The notes beneath the pieces were generated by a model. The model worked only from the letters and a program-made list of their open reading frames with translations, was not told the origin of the DNA and did not search any database. This document shows, piece by piece, positions 24,360 through 32,982 of a stretch of DNA of 64,000 nt; positions within the stretch are counted from its first letter, which is position 1, and every line of letters starts with the position of its first letter. This DNA comes from Akkermansiaceae bacterium. GTDB taxonomy: Bacteria > Verrucomicrobiota > Verrucomicrobiia > Verrucomicrobiales > Akkermansiaceae. The translations under genes and the position numbers were made by a program. The stretch spans positions 162,997 to 226,996 of the forward strand of contig JABDRB010000009.1 in assembly GCA_013041925.1 (NCBI GenBank), given 5' to 3'.

Positions 24360-27300
24360 ATGTCAAAACTTATCCATTTCTGTCTAAACCAAAAACTGGT
24401 TGTCCTCATCCTTCTCACATTCGTGATTGGATGGGGTGCGCGTGTTGCCCCATTCGATTGGGACACTGGCACTTACCCACGTGACCCTGTTGCCGTCGAT
24501 GCCATCCCAGACCTCGGTGATAACCAACAAATTATCTTCACTGAGTATATGGGGCGCTCACCCCAAGATGTAGAAGATCAAATCAGCTATCCACTCACCG
24601 TTTCCCTGCTCGGCATACCAGGTGTTCAGGAGGTGCGTAGCTATTCCATGTTCGGTCTATCTTATGTCTATCTCATTTTCGAGGAAGATGTAGATTACTA
24701 CTGGAGTAGAAGTAGGATATTAGAAAAACTGAATTCCCTCCCTTCTGGAACCTTACCCAATGGGGTAATTCCTGCTCTGGGACCAGATGCCACCGGCCTC
24801 GGGCAAGTTTATCAGTATTTCCTCGAAGGCCAAGATCCCTCGGGAAACCCAACCCCAGGTTGGAATCCCGAGGAGCTTCGCTCCATTCAAGATTGGTATG
24901 TTAGATACTCATTACTGGGCGCTGAAGGCGTGGCTGAGGTCGCCTCCGTTGGCGGCTTTGTGAAGCAGTACCAGGTCGAGGTTGACCCAGTAAAACTTCA
25001 AGCATGGAACGTCACCCTTGCTGAAGTTGCTAACGCAGTTCGCAAAAGCAACATGGAAACTGGGGCTCGCAATCTTGCGATCAACGGAGCTGAATATATC
25101 CTTCGTGGTACTGGGTATATAAAGACCCTCGCAGACCTCGAAAGTGCAGTTATCACTGTCCGAGACAACACGCCTATTACCATCGCCCAAATTGGAACGG
25201 TACAACTAGGCCCAGCAGCTCGCCGCGGTGCCATTGATGTCAATGGAGCCGATGCCGCAGGCGGTATCGTTGTTGCGCGTTTCGGTGCAAACCCGCTTCA
25301 AACGATCAAAAATGCCAAAGCCAAGGCAGAGAAAGTCTCCGTTTCCCTCCCTGTCAAAGCTGTCGTTGATTGGACTCAGGCTTCCCGTGACCAGGTTGTT
25401 GAATTTGCAGAAAAGAACAGCATCACTCCTGTTTTTTCTACCACCGAGCCTGCGAATACGGAATTGAATCATGATGCATGGACTCACTGGGCAAATACAC
25501 ACAATGTAGAACACTGGCCTAGCTGGTTCAATACTTCCAAAGTCACCATTGTGCCTTTCTATGATCGATCAGGCCTCATCAACGAGACTCTGAATACGCT
25601 CGACGAAGCACTCTATCAGCAAATCCTCGTTACAATCATTGTGGTTGTCATTATGGTGCTTCACCTCCGTTCAAGCATCCTCATTTCCGCGATGCTTCCC
25701 CTCGCAGTGCTTCTCACCTTCATCGGCATGAAGCTGTTCGGTGTTGATGCTAATATCGTCGCCCTTTCCGGCATTGCCATTGCCATTGGAACGGTGGTGG
25801 ACGTGGGTATCGTTCTCACGGAAAATATCATCAAACACATCAAGGAGGCCAAGCCAGGCGTTAGTTCTGCCACCGTTATCTACGAGGCTGTTACAGAAGT
25901 CGCTGGAGCTGTCACAACATCCGTGATGACAACCGTGGTTAGTTTCCTCCCTGTCTTCACCATGACTGGTGAAGCGGGTCGCCTATACAAACCACTGGCT
26001 TACACCAAATCCTTTGCGCTTATTGCTTCAATTATCGTGGCTTTGACCATCATCCCCCCTATAGCTCATTTCCTGTTAGGAGTTCTCCCCAAATGGTTTA
26101 AACGAGATAACAACACAGAGAACTCAAGCAAATCAAAATTCAGCACCCGCCAGATCATCATTACTGCTCTACTGGGAATCAGTGCTGGAATTGCTCTCGG
26201 GTTCTCAACCATGCTCGCTGTTGCCCTTCTGGTGTTGGCTCTCATATTTGCCTTCCAGTCTAAAATACCGCCCCGCTTCCACAAACTTGGAGTATTGCTA
26301 GTTAACATAGGCACTGCTGTGATCGTGGGATGGCTGTTAGCAAAAAACTGGATGCCCCTTGGGCTTGATGCTTCGATAACCAAGAATTTCATCTTTGTAT
26401 TCATCATTCTTGGCGGCCTGCTTATCACCTTCAAGGTGTTCGAGCTTGGTTACGCCAGAATACTGAATTGGTGCCTCGATCACAAAGCCATGTTTCTGAG
26501 CTTGCCTTTGATGATGCTATTCGCAGCCGCCTGTATTTGGATGGGATTTGGAAAAGTAACCTCTGGTTTTCCTGAATTTGCCCAAAATTCAAAACTCTAT
26601 CATGCGATTGAAAAGAAATTCCCTGGTCTCGGAAAAGAGTTCCGCCCCGCGCTCGATGAGGGTTCATTTCTTGTGATGCCAACAGTTAGTCCTCATGCAT
26701 CCATTGATGAGGCTAACGAGGCTCTTCGTAAACTTGATGCCGCTATTGCCGCCATCCCAGAAGTTAGGCAAGTCGTGGGTAAAATCGGACGCGCCGAATC
26801 AGCACTCGACCCTGCTCCAATTTCGATGATTGAAACTATCGTCAATTACAAATCTGAATTCAAAACCAATGATAAGGGTGAGTTATTGACCTTCAAGATC
26901 AATGACAAGGAAGACTACGTTTATGATTCAAGGGGAAATCTCATTGAAGATCCTGACGGAAAACCTTTCCGCCAATGGCGATCTGAAATTAAAACCGTCG
27001 ATGATATTTGGCAGGAAATCAGCAAAGTTATTCAGGTACCAGGAGTTACTGGAGCACCAAAACTGCAACCGATTGAAACCCGCCTTGTCATGTTGCGCAC
27101 AGGGATGCGTGCCCCTATGGGAATCAAGGTCAAAGCCCCTACTCTGGAATCGTTGGAAGACTTTGGATTGCAGCTTGAACGCCTAATGCGTGATAGTAAT
27201 ATTCCGGGCTTGGACAAAGCTAGCATCAATGCTGATCGGATTGTTGGTAAGCCCTATCTCGAAATCAATCCCGACCGCGAAGCGGCTAAACGCTACGGCC

Positions 27301-28289
27301 TGAACGTCGTTGATATACACAAGACGATTCAAACCGCCATCGGTGGTGAAATAGTCACTACTACCGTAGAGGGACGCGAACGCTACACGGTTCAAGTCCG
27401 TTATGCTCGTGAGGCACGTGACAATATTGAATCGATTAAAAAAATACTGATCAAGACCAAGGAAGGAGCACAAGTTCCACTCGGTCAGGTTGTTAGCATT
27501 GACTACGTTAGAGGCCCTCAGGTTATCAAGAGTGAAGACACTTTTCTTACGGGCTACGTCACCTTTGGTTCTAAGCCAGGGTTTGCCGAAGTGGATGTGG
27601 TTGAGTCTATTCAAGCGCATCTAAGCGAAATGGAAGAAACAGGACAACTCAAACGGGCAGGAGGCATTCGCTATGAGTTCGCGGGCAACTACCAGTCAGC
27701 TCTCGAATTTGAGCAAAATATGGCGATCATTATGCCGTTGGCCTTACTTGCCATTTTCCTGATTCTCTATCTGGAAAACCGCTCGGTGCTCAACACCTTT
27801 ATTATCTTCAGTGGTATCGCTGTCGCATTCTCAGGAGGATTCCTTCTGCTCTGGCTCTATGGGCAACCTGGCTTCCTTGATGTTACCATCTTTGGTCACA
27901 ACCTACGGGAATTGTTCCAGATAAAAACCATCAACCTCTCTACTGCTGTATGGGTCGGATTTATCGCTCTCTTTGGTATCGCTACTGACGATGGAGTGGT
28001 TATTTCCACTTACTTACGCCAGAGATTCAGCAAAGACAATCCACAGACTATTAAGGCAATCCGCGCTACTACCGTGCTCGCTGGACAACGTCGCTGCCGT
28101 CCCTGCCTGATGACTACAGCCACCACATTACTCGCCCTGCTACCTGTGCTCACATCCACAGGACGTGGAGCCGACATCATGGGACCGATGGCAGTACCCA
28201 TTTTTGGAGGCATGATGGTCGAACTCCTTACTATGTTTGTCGTCCCTGTACTCTTTTGCACCATGCAGGAGGTAAAAAGCAAATTGTAA
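24360..28289 (+). CDS. CusA-like HME-RND copper/silver efflux pump (long form)
   Basis: 1309 aa from ATG 24360. The RND layout is clear: N-terminal TM1, porter domain (ISYPLTVSLLGIPGVQEVRS), TM4 proton-relay motif AIAIGTVVDVGIVLTEN with D481 and E488, second-half repeat (NRSVLNTFIIFSGIAVAFSG), and TM10-12 ending in PMAVPIFGGMMVELLTMFVV. It is ~250 residues longer than E. coli CusA because of an insert with extra hydrophobic segments (about 575-700) and a loop near 345-410. Exports Cu(I)/Ag(I) from periplasm or cytoplasm using the proton gradient. The metal is inferred from the GxxVDxxIVxxEN motif and neighbours. Confidence 0.9.
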   Translation: MSKLIHFCLNQKLVVLILLTFVIGWGARVAPFDWDTGTYPRDPVAVDAIPDLGDNQQIIFTEYMGRSPQDVEDQISYPLTVSLLGIPGVQEVRSYSMFGLSYVYLIFEEDVDYYWSRSRILEKLNSLPSGTLPNGVIPALGPDATGLGQVYQYFLEGQDPSGNPTPGWNPEELRSIQDWYVRYSLLGAEGVAEVASVGGFVKQYQVEVDPVKLQAWNVTLAEVANAVRKSNMETGARNLAINGAEYILRGTGYIKTLADLESAVITVRDNTPITIAQIGTVQLGPAARRGAIDVNGADAAGGIVVARFGANPLQTIKNAKAKAEKVSVSLPVKAVVDWTQASRDQVVEFAEKNSITPVFSTTEPANTELNHDAWTHWANTHNVEHWPSWFNTSKVTIVPFYDRSGLINETLNTLDEALYQQILVTIIVVVIMVLHLRSSILISAMLPLAVLLTFIGMKLFGVDANIVALSGIAIAIGTVVDVGIVLTENIIKHIKEAKPGVSSATVIYEAVTEVAGAVTTSVMTTVVSFLPVFTMTGEAGRLYKPLAYTKSFALIASIIVALTIIPPIAHFLLGVLPKWFKRDNNTENSSKSKFSTRQIIITALLGISAGIALGFSTMLAVALLVLALIFAFQSKIPPRFHKLGVLLVNIGTAVIVGWLLAKNWMPLGLDASITKNFIFVFIILGGLLITFKVFELGYARILNWCLDHKAMFLSLPLMMLFAAACIWMGFGKVTSGFPEFAQNSKLYHAIEKKFPGLGKEFRPALDEGSFLVMPTVSPHASIDEANEALRKLDAAIAAIPEVRQVVGKIGRAESALDPAPISMIETIVNYKSEFKTNDKGELLTFKINDKEDYVYDSRGNLIEDPDGKPFRQWRSEIKTVDDIWQEISKVIQVPGVTGAPKLQPIETRLVMLRTGMRAPMGIKVKAPTLESLEDFGLQLERLMRDSNIPGLDKASINADRIVGKPYLEINPDREAAKRYGLNVVDIHKTIQTAIGGEIVTTTVEGRERYTVQVRYAREARDNIESIKKILIKTKEGAQVPLGQVVSIDYVRGPQVIKSEDTFLTGYVTFGSKPGFAEVDVVESIQAHLSEMEETGQLKRAGGIRYEFAGNYQSALEFEQNMAIIMPLALLAIFLILYLENRSVLNTFIIFSGIAVAFSGGFLLLWLYGQPGFLDVTIFGHNLRELFQIKTINLSTAVWVGFIALFGIATDDGVVISTYLRQRFSKDNPQTIKAIRATTVLAGQRRCRPCLMTTATTLLALLPVLTSTGRGADIMGPMAVPIFGGMMVELLTMFVVPVLFCTMQEVKSKL

Positions 28290-28331
28290 ACTCTCGCCTC
28301 TAACGAGGCTATCAACAAAAACAAAAAAACC

Positions 28332-28880
28332 ATGAAACCAATAAAAACCATCGCTACATGCACCATCGGATTAACATTTTTCAGCACCAACCTACTTGCA
28401 CAAGGCGGCTGTTGCGGAGAAATCCCGCCCGCTACAGAAGGCGGATGCTGTGGAGACAAAACTGCTCCAACTAGTAAATCATCCCCAACAAAAGCAATAA
28501 CCTCAGGAACGACAGTTTCTCACTCAAACAGTATGCTGGAGGGCTACAACGCAGTTGCCACCGCGCTTTACAAAGACGATTTGGCATCAGCCAAGAAATC
28601 TGCTTCCGGTCTAAGTAAACACGATAAAACTGCCTCCATGGCTACTTTCGCCAAGAAGCTTTCCCAAGCCAAAACCATCAAGGAAGCGCGCACAATTTTT
28701 AATGATCTGAGTGCTGCTGCCATCAAGATGGCTAAAACTAAAAAGGGATGGAAAGTCGCGCATTGTCCAATGGCCAACGGAAACAAAGGTGGCGATTGGC
28801 TCCAAAAAGCCAGCGACAAAAGAGTCAACAACCCCTACTTCGGAGCAACAATGCCTCATTGCGGAAGTTTCAAAAAGTAA
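28332..28880 (+). CDS. Periplasmic DUF3347-type copper-binding protein
   Basis: 182 aa with signal peptide, followed by Gly-Cys repeats (GGCCGE, GGCCGDK) and a DUF3347-like helical domain ending in VAHCPMANGNKGGDWLQ and NPYFGATMPHCG. The same domain closes the fusion protein encoded at 22099, so this is a stand-alone periplasmic version for the same system, perhaps buffering copper. Followed by a strong stem-loop. Confidence 0.85.
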   Translation: MKPIKTIATCTIGLTFFSTNLLAQGGCCGEIPPATEGGCCGDKTAPTSKSSPTKAITSGTTVSHSNSMLEGYNAVATALYKDDLASAKKSASGLSKHDKTASMATFAKKLSQAKTIKEARTIFNDLSAAAIKMAKTKKGWKVAHCPMANGNKGGDWLQKASDKRVNNPYFGATMPHCGSFKK

Positions 28881-28896
28881 GCCCCGCACAACTGTT

Positions 28897-28932
28897 ATGG
28901 TTGCCGGTGATTCGGGTATCATCGGCAACCAT
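28897..28932 (+). terminator. Stem-loop at end of the Cus-like operon
   Basis: A 15-bp stem (28897-28911 with 28918-28932, one G-U) around TCGGGT. The tail is A/T-rich but not a pure T-run; probably terminator or mRNA-stabilising element. Confidence 0.7.
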
Positions 28933-29031
28933 AGAAATATTTACCAACAACAAAATTCTTGTGAAAAATCATCTCATCATTCTAGAAAAATCGACTTTTA
29001 TCTCTCTGACTGTTTTTCGACTTAAAAAGCC

Positions 29032-29784
29032 ATGAGGAATCAAAAGACAAACGACTTCAAACGAGATGAGCCTAGATATTACCCTCTAGGTATTGCGCTA
29101 CTGAGCCTCGCATTATTTTACCCCATTCTTGAGTTCGCATACACGGGCTTGATCATCTGGACATCCGTGTTCTGGGGAATGCTCCTAACAGCTACCCACT
29201 GCACCAGCTACAAACCATTTGTAAAAAAGATCACTCACTTTCTTAGCCTCATTGTCATTCTAGTCGGCATCGCAGGGCTGATTTGTTACAATTTTCTAAG
29301 CGACTCGCATAGCTGGATATTTACCTCTATAAATGCCCTAACATTGATTTTTCTAGCGTTTATTACAGCCTCCCTCCTCTACAGTATCCTGAGTTCATCC
29401 AATATTGGAATTAACAACCTGATCGGTGCAGCTTCGGCTTATGTCCTGATCGGCGTAACTTTTGCCTATTCCTATATCGTCTTACACTCCGTAACAGGCG
29501 AGGCGCTGCTTATCAGCGAAACGCTACTCCCAGGCACAGCGAGTAATAGTGTGGCTTCACTCGTTGCAGACTACTGTTACTTTAGCTTCACTACGCTAAC
29601 CACACTTGGCTTCGGAGATCTATCACCCAGAACCCTGCCTGTCAGGGTTCTCTCCTGTGCAGAGGCCATCATAGGTCAACTTTTTCTAACTATACTTGTT
29701 GCCCGCCTGGTTGGCCTGCATGTCCTTCTCGCTTCAGGCAAGTCAGGAGAGGGCAATACATCACACAGTGAGATTAACAAATAA
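29032..29784 (+). CDS. Two-pore-loop type ion channel (K+ channel-like)
   Basis: 250 aa. Several TM segments (near residues 20-50, 60-85, 95-120, 130-150), then a pore loop with TTLTTLGFGDLSPRT and a final TM (FLTILVARLVG). The TLGFGDL filter is K+-channel-like (canonical TVGYGD). Its place between two metal-efflux operons suggests membrane-potential or ionic balance in metal stress, but that is inference. It is separated from the preceding gene by a stem-loop, so it probably has its own promoter. Confidence 0.75.
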   Translation: MRNQKTNDFKRDEPRYYPLGIALLSLALFYPILEFAYTGLIIWTSVFWGMLLTATHCTSYKPFVKKITHFLSLIVILVGIAGLICYNFLSDSHSWIFTSINALTLIFLAFITASLLYSILSSSNIGINNLIGAASAYVLIGVTFAYSYIVLHSVTGEALLISETLLPGTASNSVASLVADYCYFSFTTLTTLGFGDLSPRTLPVRVLSCAEAIIGQLFLTILVARLVGLHVLLASGKSGEGNTSHSEINK

Positions 29785-29982
29785 TCCCAATCTGCTGAGT
29801 AACTTCTGTGAGTGCATTACGGAACATTAAAAGGAGAATCAAGGGCGTCTCTCAAACCGCCCAGATAACCAAAACGATGCAAAATATTGCGACCTCTCAA
29901 TTAAGCCCAGCACGCCAAATAATTCACAAAAAACAATTACACTTGACTTCCACACTGACGACCTTATTTGTCTCATAATCTA

Positions 29983-30450
29983 ATGAGAGCCGCCCGCGCA
30001 ACATTCCTCCTTCTGCTTTTCCTTACCTCTTTCGGGCGGTGTTGGGCAGATACGTATGGATTACTGAGCAACTCCTCATGGGCTTGCTGTGCTCCAGTTG
30101 ACGCGGCATCCCATGATCACGATCATGAGGTTGACCATACCCACGCATCTATGCAAAACAACGACGGGAGCACCGCCCCCGAGCCGTATCCAGCATCAGA
30201 TTGTTCCGGCTGCAGTCTTATACGGTCAGGGTACACATCAACGGTCATCGGTTTCGACCTCAATGCACCGATTTCTCTAGATTTCGTCCCTGAGTGGGAT
30301 GATCTTCATTTGCGCATTCAGCGCATGCTCTCTTGGGCTGAAGAAGCGCAAGAGTCCCCCCCGGCTTGGTCAATGGATCGAGTCGTTTTGACGATATCTG
30401 AAATCGTCACAACCTCGGCAATTTCCGTTCGAGGCCCAAATTTGGCGTAA
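29983..30450 (+). CDS. His/Cys-rich exported protein, CzcI-like leader gene of RND operon 2
   Basis: 155 aa from ATG 29983 (a TTG at 29968 is also in frame). Signal peptide, then HDHDHEVDHTH and cysteines (WACC, CSGC). The C-terminus ends SAISVRGPNLA. The mixed His/Cys ligands suit Zn/Cd/Cu binding. It precedes the czcCBA-like genes by about 130 bp, as the other leader genes do. Confidence 0.6.
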   Translation: MRAARATFLLLLFLTSFGRCWADTYGLLSNSSWACCAPVDAASHDHDHEVDHTHASMQNNDGSTAPEPYPASDCSGCSLIRSGYTSTVIGFDLNAPISLDFVPEWDDLHLRIQRMLSWAEEAQESPPAWSMDRVVLTISEIVTTSAISVRGPNLA

Positions 30451-30506
30451 AACTAGTCAGCTCTATTTTAGATAAGCTGACTCCATCCTTTCACAGGCTT
30501 AGTGTG

Positions 30507-30546
30507 CCTGTTTGACAGGATTTTGTCGTTTCCTGTAATCTACAGG
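30507..30546 (+). promoter_or_regulatory. Twin CCTGT-N3-ACAGG palindromes upstream of RND operon 2
   Basis: CCTGT TTG ACAGG (30507-30519) and CCTGTA ATC TACAGG (30532-30546) have centres 26 bp apart and lie 32 bp before the OMF gene at 30578. Tandem identical half-sites suggest an operator for a dimeric regulator, or consecutive mRNA hairpins. Confidence 0.55.
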
Positions 30547-30577
30547 GGAACTGTATCTTCACACCAAATTTAAAAAA

Positions 30578-31807
30578 ATGTACCAAAAAATCATCTTAAT
30601 TCTAGGCACTTCGATTGCCTTCACCACGGTTTCCGCATTTGCAGACCAAGCACGTCCTATCGTCACCTATTTCTCCATTGCAGACCGGGTTCGCAAACAA
30701 AACCCGGATCTCGCAGCCGCTCGGTTCCGTATTCAAGAGGCTATGGGTCGCCTAACACAATCAGGCCGACTTACCAATCCCGAACTGAGCATAGAGACCT
30801 CCCATAATCAGAGCTTTCGCGAGCGAGCTTTGACAATTGGTTTTAGCCAAAAATTCCCCGCCACAAACCGCCTGAAGCTAGAGAAAGAAGTTAGTGCCGT
30901 AGATGTTCAGACCGCCCGGGCCGAGATATCCGAAATGGAGCGACAGCTGATCGCCAAGGCTCGACAGGCAGTTATCGAGTATCTTTCTCTCGCTCAGCAG
31001 AGAAAACTCAGAGTGGAGCAAATCAAGCTAATTAACGAACTAAGCTCAACCCTTCAAAAACTTACGGCCAAAGGAGAAATTTCTGGTCTCGATGCCAGTT
31101 TAGTAAAATTGGAACGATTACAACTCACGACGGAACTTCGCCAATATAGAGCGCAGGAAAAAGCTCTCAACGGAGTGATCAAACCCCTTCTTGGCATGCC
31201 ACTCGAAGCCCCTCTCATCATTGGCGGAAATTTGGATGTAATGACCTTGAAAACTCTCCCTACTGATCTGGATCGGCGGGGCGATATTCGCTCAGCGAAG
31301 CACTCCATTATCGGTGCTGGAAAGCAAATAGAACTGGAACAAGCCCGACGATACGATGACATCGAAGTTGGAATTTACGCCTCCGCTGAGCGAACAGAAG
31401 ATGCTCCAGAAGGATTCGATACCGAGGGCGTTGTCGGCATCGGCGTTAAAATTCCTCTTCCTTTCTGGAACAAAAACGAAGGCAATATCGCAGCAGCTAA
31501 GGCTCGAGCGCAACGCAAAAAAGCCGAACTTACTGCTCTTGAAAAAACAGTATTGCACAAGGCGAAGGCAGCCCGCGAAGAAATGATAGAGTGGGCAGGA
31601 CTTGTCCACGAAATCGATAACAAGCTCTTTCCGGAAGCCGCAAAACAGCAAAAGCTTGCCGAAAAAACTTATATTGAAGGACTTACCAGCATTCAAACCG
31701 TCCTACGCAGCCGTGAACAGAAGCTTAGGCTTCAGACCTCGCGCATCGCTGCAGTCGAAGCCTTTCACAAAGCTCGGGCTAACTATGAATCCCAGCTCGG
31801 TTACTAA
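30578..31807 (+). CDS. Outer-membrane factor of RND operon 2 (CzcC-like)
   Basis: 409 aa. Signal peptide, then OEP repeats: VRKQNPDLAAARFRIQEAMG near residues 35-54, TIGFSQKFPATNRLKLEKEV near 85-104, and in the second half GVGIKIPLPFWNKNEGNIAA. It is not a lipoprotein, unlike those of operons 1, 3 and 4. The periplasmic adaptor gene starts 26 bp downstream. Confidence 0.85.
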   Translation: MYQKIILILGTSIAFTTVSAFADQARPIVTYFSIADRVRKQNPDLAAARFRIQEAMGRLTQSGRLTNPELSIETSHNQSFRERALTIGFSQKFPATNRLKLEKEVSAVDVQTARAEISEMERQLIAKARQAVIEYLSLAQQRKLRVEQIKLINELSSTLQKLTAKGEISGLDASLVKLERLQLTTELRQYRAQEKALNGVIKPLLGMPLEAPLIIGGNLDVMTLKTLPTDLDRRGDIRSAKHSIIGAGKQIELEQARRYDDIEVGIYASAERTEDAPEGFDTEGVVGIGVKIPLPFWNKNEGNIAAAKARAQRKKAELTALEKTVLHKAKAAREEMIEWAGLVHEIDNKLFPEAAKQQKLAEKTYIEGLTSIQTVLRSREQKLRLQTSRIAAVEAFHKARANYESQLGY

Positions 31808-31833
31808 ACAAAATTTATAACATATTCACTACT

Positions 31834-32976
31834 ATGAAAATATACATCATCCCCGCCCTCTTCGTTTATCTTGCCTCATCTGCCTTCGCCGTGGATGCCG
31901 AGCGGGCCGCCAATACCATCATACTACACGAACATAGCGTCAAAAATCTCCGCATCGAAACCGCCGAAGCTGAAGAGCGCACTTTTGAAAACACCTTCTT
32001 TTCAATAGGGCGTATCGAGGCTCGCCCACATTCTCGGTCCGTACTCAGTTCCCGTATTTCTGGGCGAATTACTCAGCTAAATGCTTATGTTGGTGATCGC
32101 GTTCAAAAAGGACAGACTCTCGTCCAAGTCGAGAGCCGACAGCCAGGGAGCCCGCCTCCTATCATCTCAATGCAGGCACCTCGTAGCGGCTTGGTTCTGA
32201 AAAGTCACGTTGCTGATGGGGAACCAGTGGAACCTGACAAAGAGCTTTTGGATATCGTGGATCTCGGCAAAGTTTGGGCCGTTGCAAAAGTGCCTGAGGC
32301 TGAGGCAGGACAGCTAAAACCAGGAACGAAAGCCCGCGTCCGAATTAGGGCCGCTGGTGGTAAGCTAATGGAAGGAACTCTTCTGCGCCTCGGCGCGGAA
32401 GCAGACCGAAATTCTAGCACTATTGATGCCATCTTTGTACTGGAGAATCCTGACTTTGTCATACGTCCCGGAATGCGAGCCGAATTCTCAATCATCACTA
32501 GCTCACGTGAAGATGTGCTCTCCATTCCCAGGACTGCGGTACAAGGGGATCTTACCAATCGTGTTGTCTTCGTAGAGGACTTTGATCTGAAGCACGCTTA
32601 TATTAAATCGCCAGTTCAACTTGGTGCTAAAAATGATCTATATATTGAAGTCGTCAAAGGGCTATTGCCGGGCGACGCAGTTGTCACGAATGGCTCTTAT
32701 GCCCTCAGCTTTGCCGGAGGAGGTGGTGGTCCATCACTCAAAGAAGCTCTCGATGCTGCTCACGGACATGAACACAACGAGGATGGCTCTGAAATCACCG
32801 AAGATCAGAAATCCGCAACCCACTCCGAGGGAGATGGGCAGAGTGGCGAAAATTCCGGAAAAGGTGGCATTAACCGGCTCATACTAATCTGGGCCATCAT
32901 TACCACGGTTCTGCTTCTAATCATCTTTCAGAGAAACATTCTCAGAAAGAAAACTTCATCTTCTCCTAACGCCTAA
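31834..32976 (+). CDS. Membrane-fusion protein of RND operon 2 (CzcB-like)
   Basis: 380 aa. Signal peptide, then lipoyl/barrel-sandwich motif (SSRISGRITQLNAYVGDRVQ near residues 70-89, followed by KGQTLVQV), β-barrel and membrane-proximal domains. The hydrophilic tail is His-rich (DAAHGHEHNEDG) and is followed by an unusual C-terminal TM helix (LILIWAIITTVLLLIIF), so the protein may be anchored at its C-terminus. Six bp separate it from the RND gene. Confidence 0.85.
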   Translation: MKIYIIPALFVYLASSAFAVDAERAANTIILHEHSVKNLRIETAEAEERTFENTFFSIGRIEARPHSRSVLSSRISGRITQLNAYVGDRVQKGQTLVQVESRQPGSPPPIISMQAPRSGLVLKSHVADGEPVEPDKELLDIVDLGKVWAVAKVPEAEAGQLKPGTKARVRIRAAGGKLMEGTLLRLGAEADRNSSTIDAIFVLENPDFVIRPGMRAEFSIITSSREDVLSIPRTAVQGDLTNRVVFVEDFDLKHAYIKSPVQLGAKNDLYIEVVKGLLPGDAVVTNGSYALSFAGGGGGPSLKEALDAAHGHEHNEDGSEITEDQKSATHSEGDGQSGENSGKGGINRLILIWAIITTVLLLIIFQRNILRKKTSSSPNA

Positions 32977-32982
32977 TCCGCC

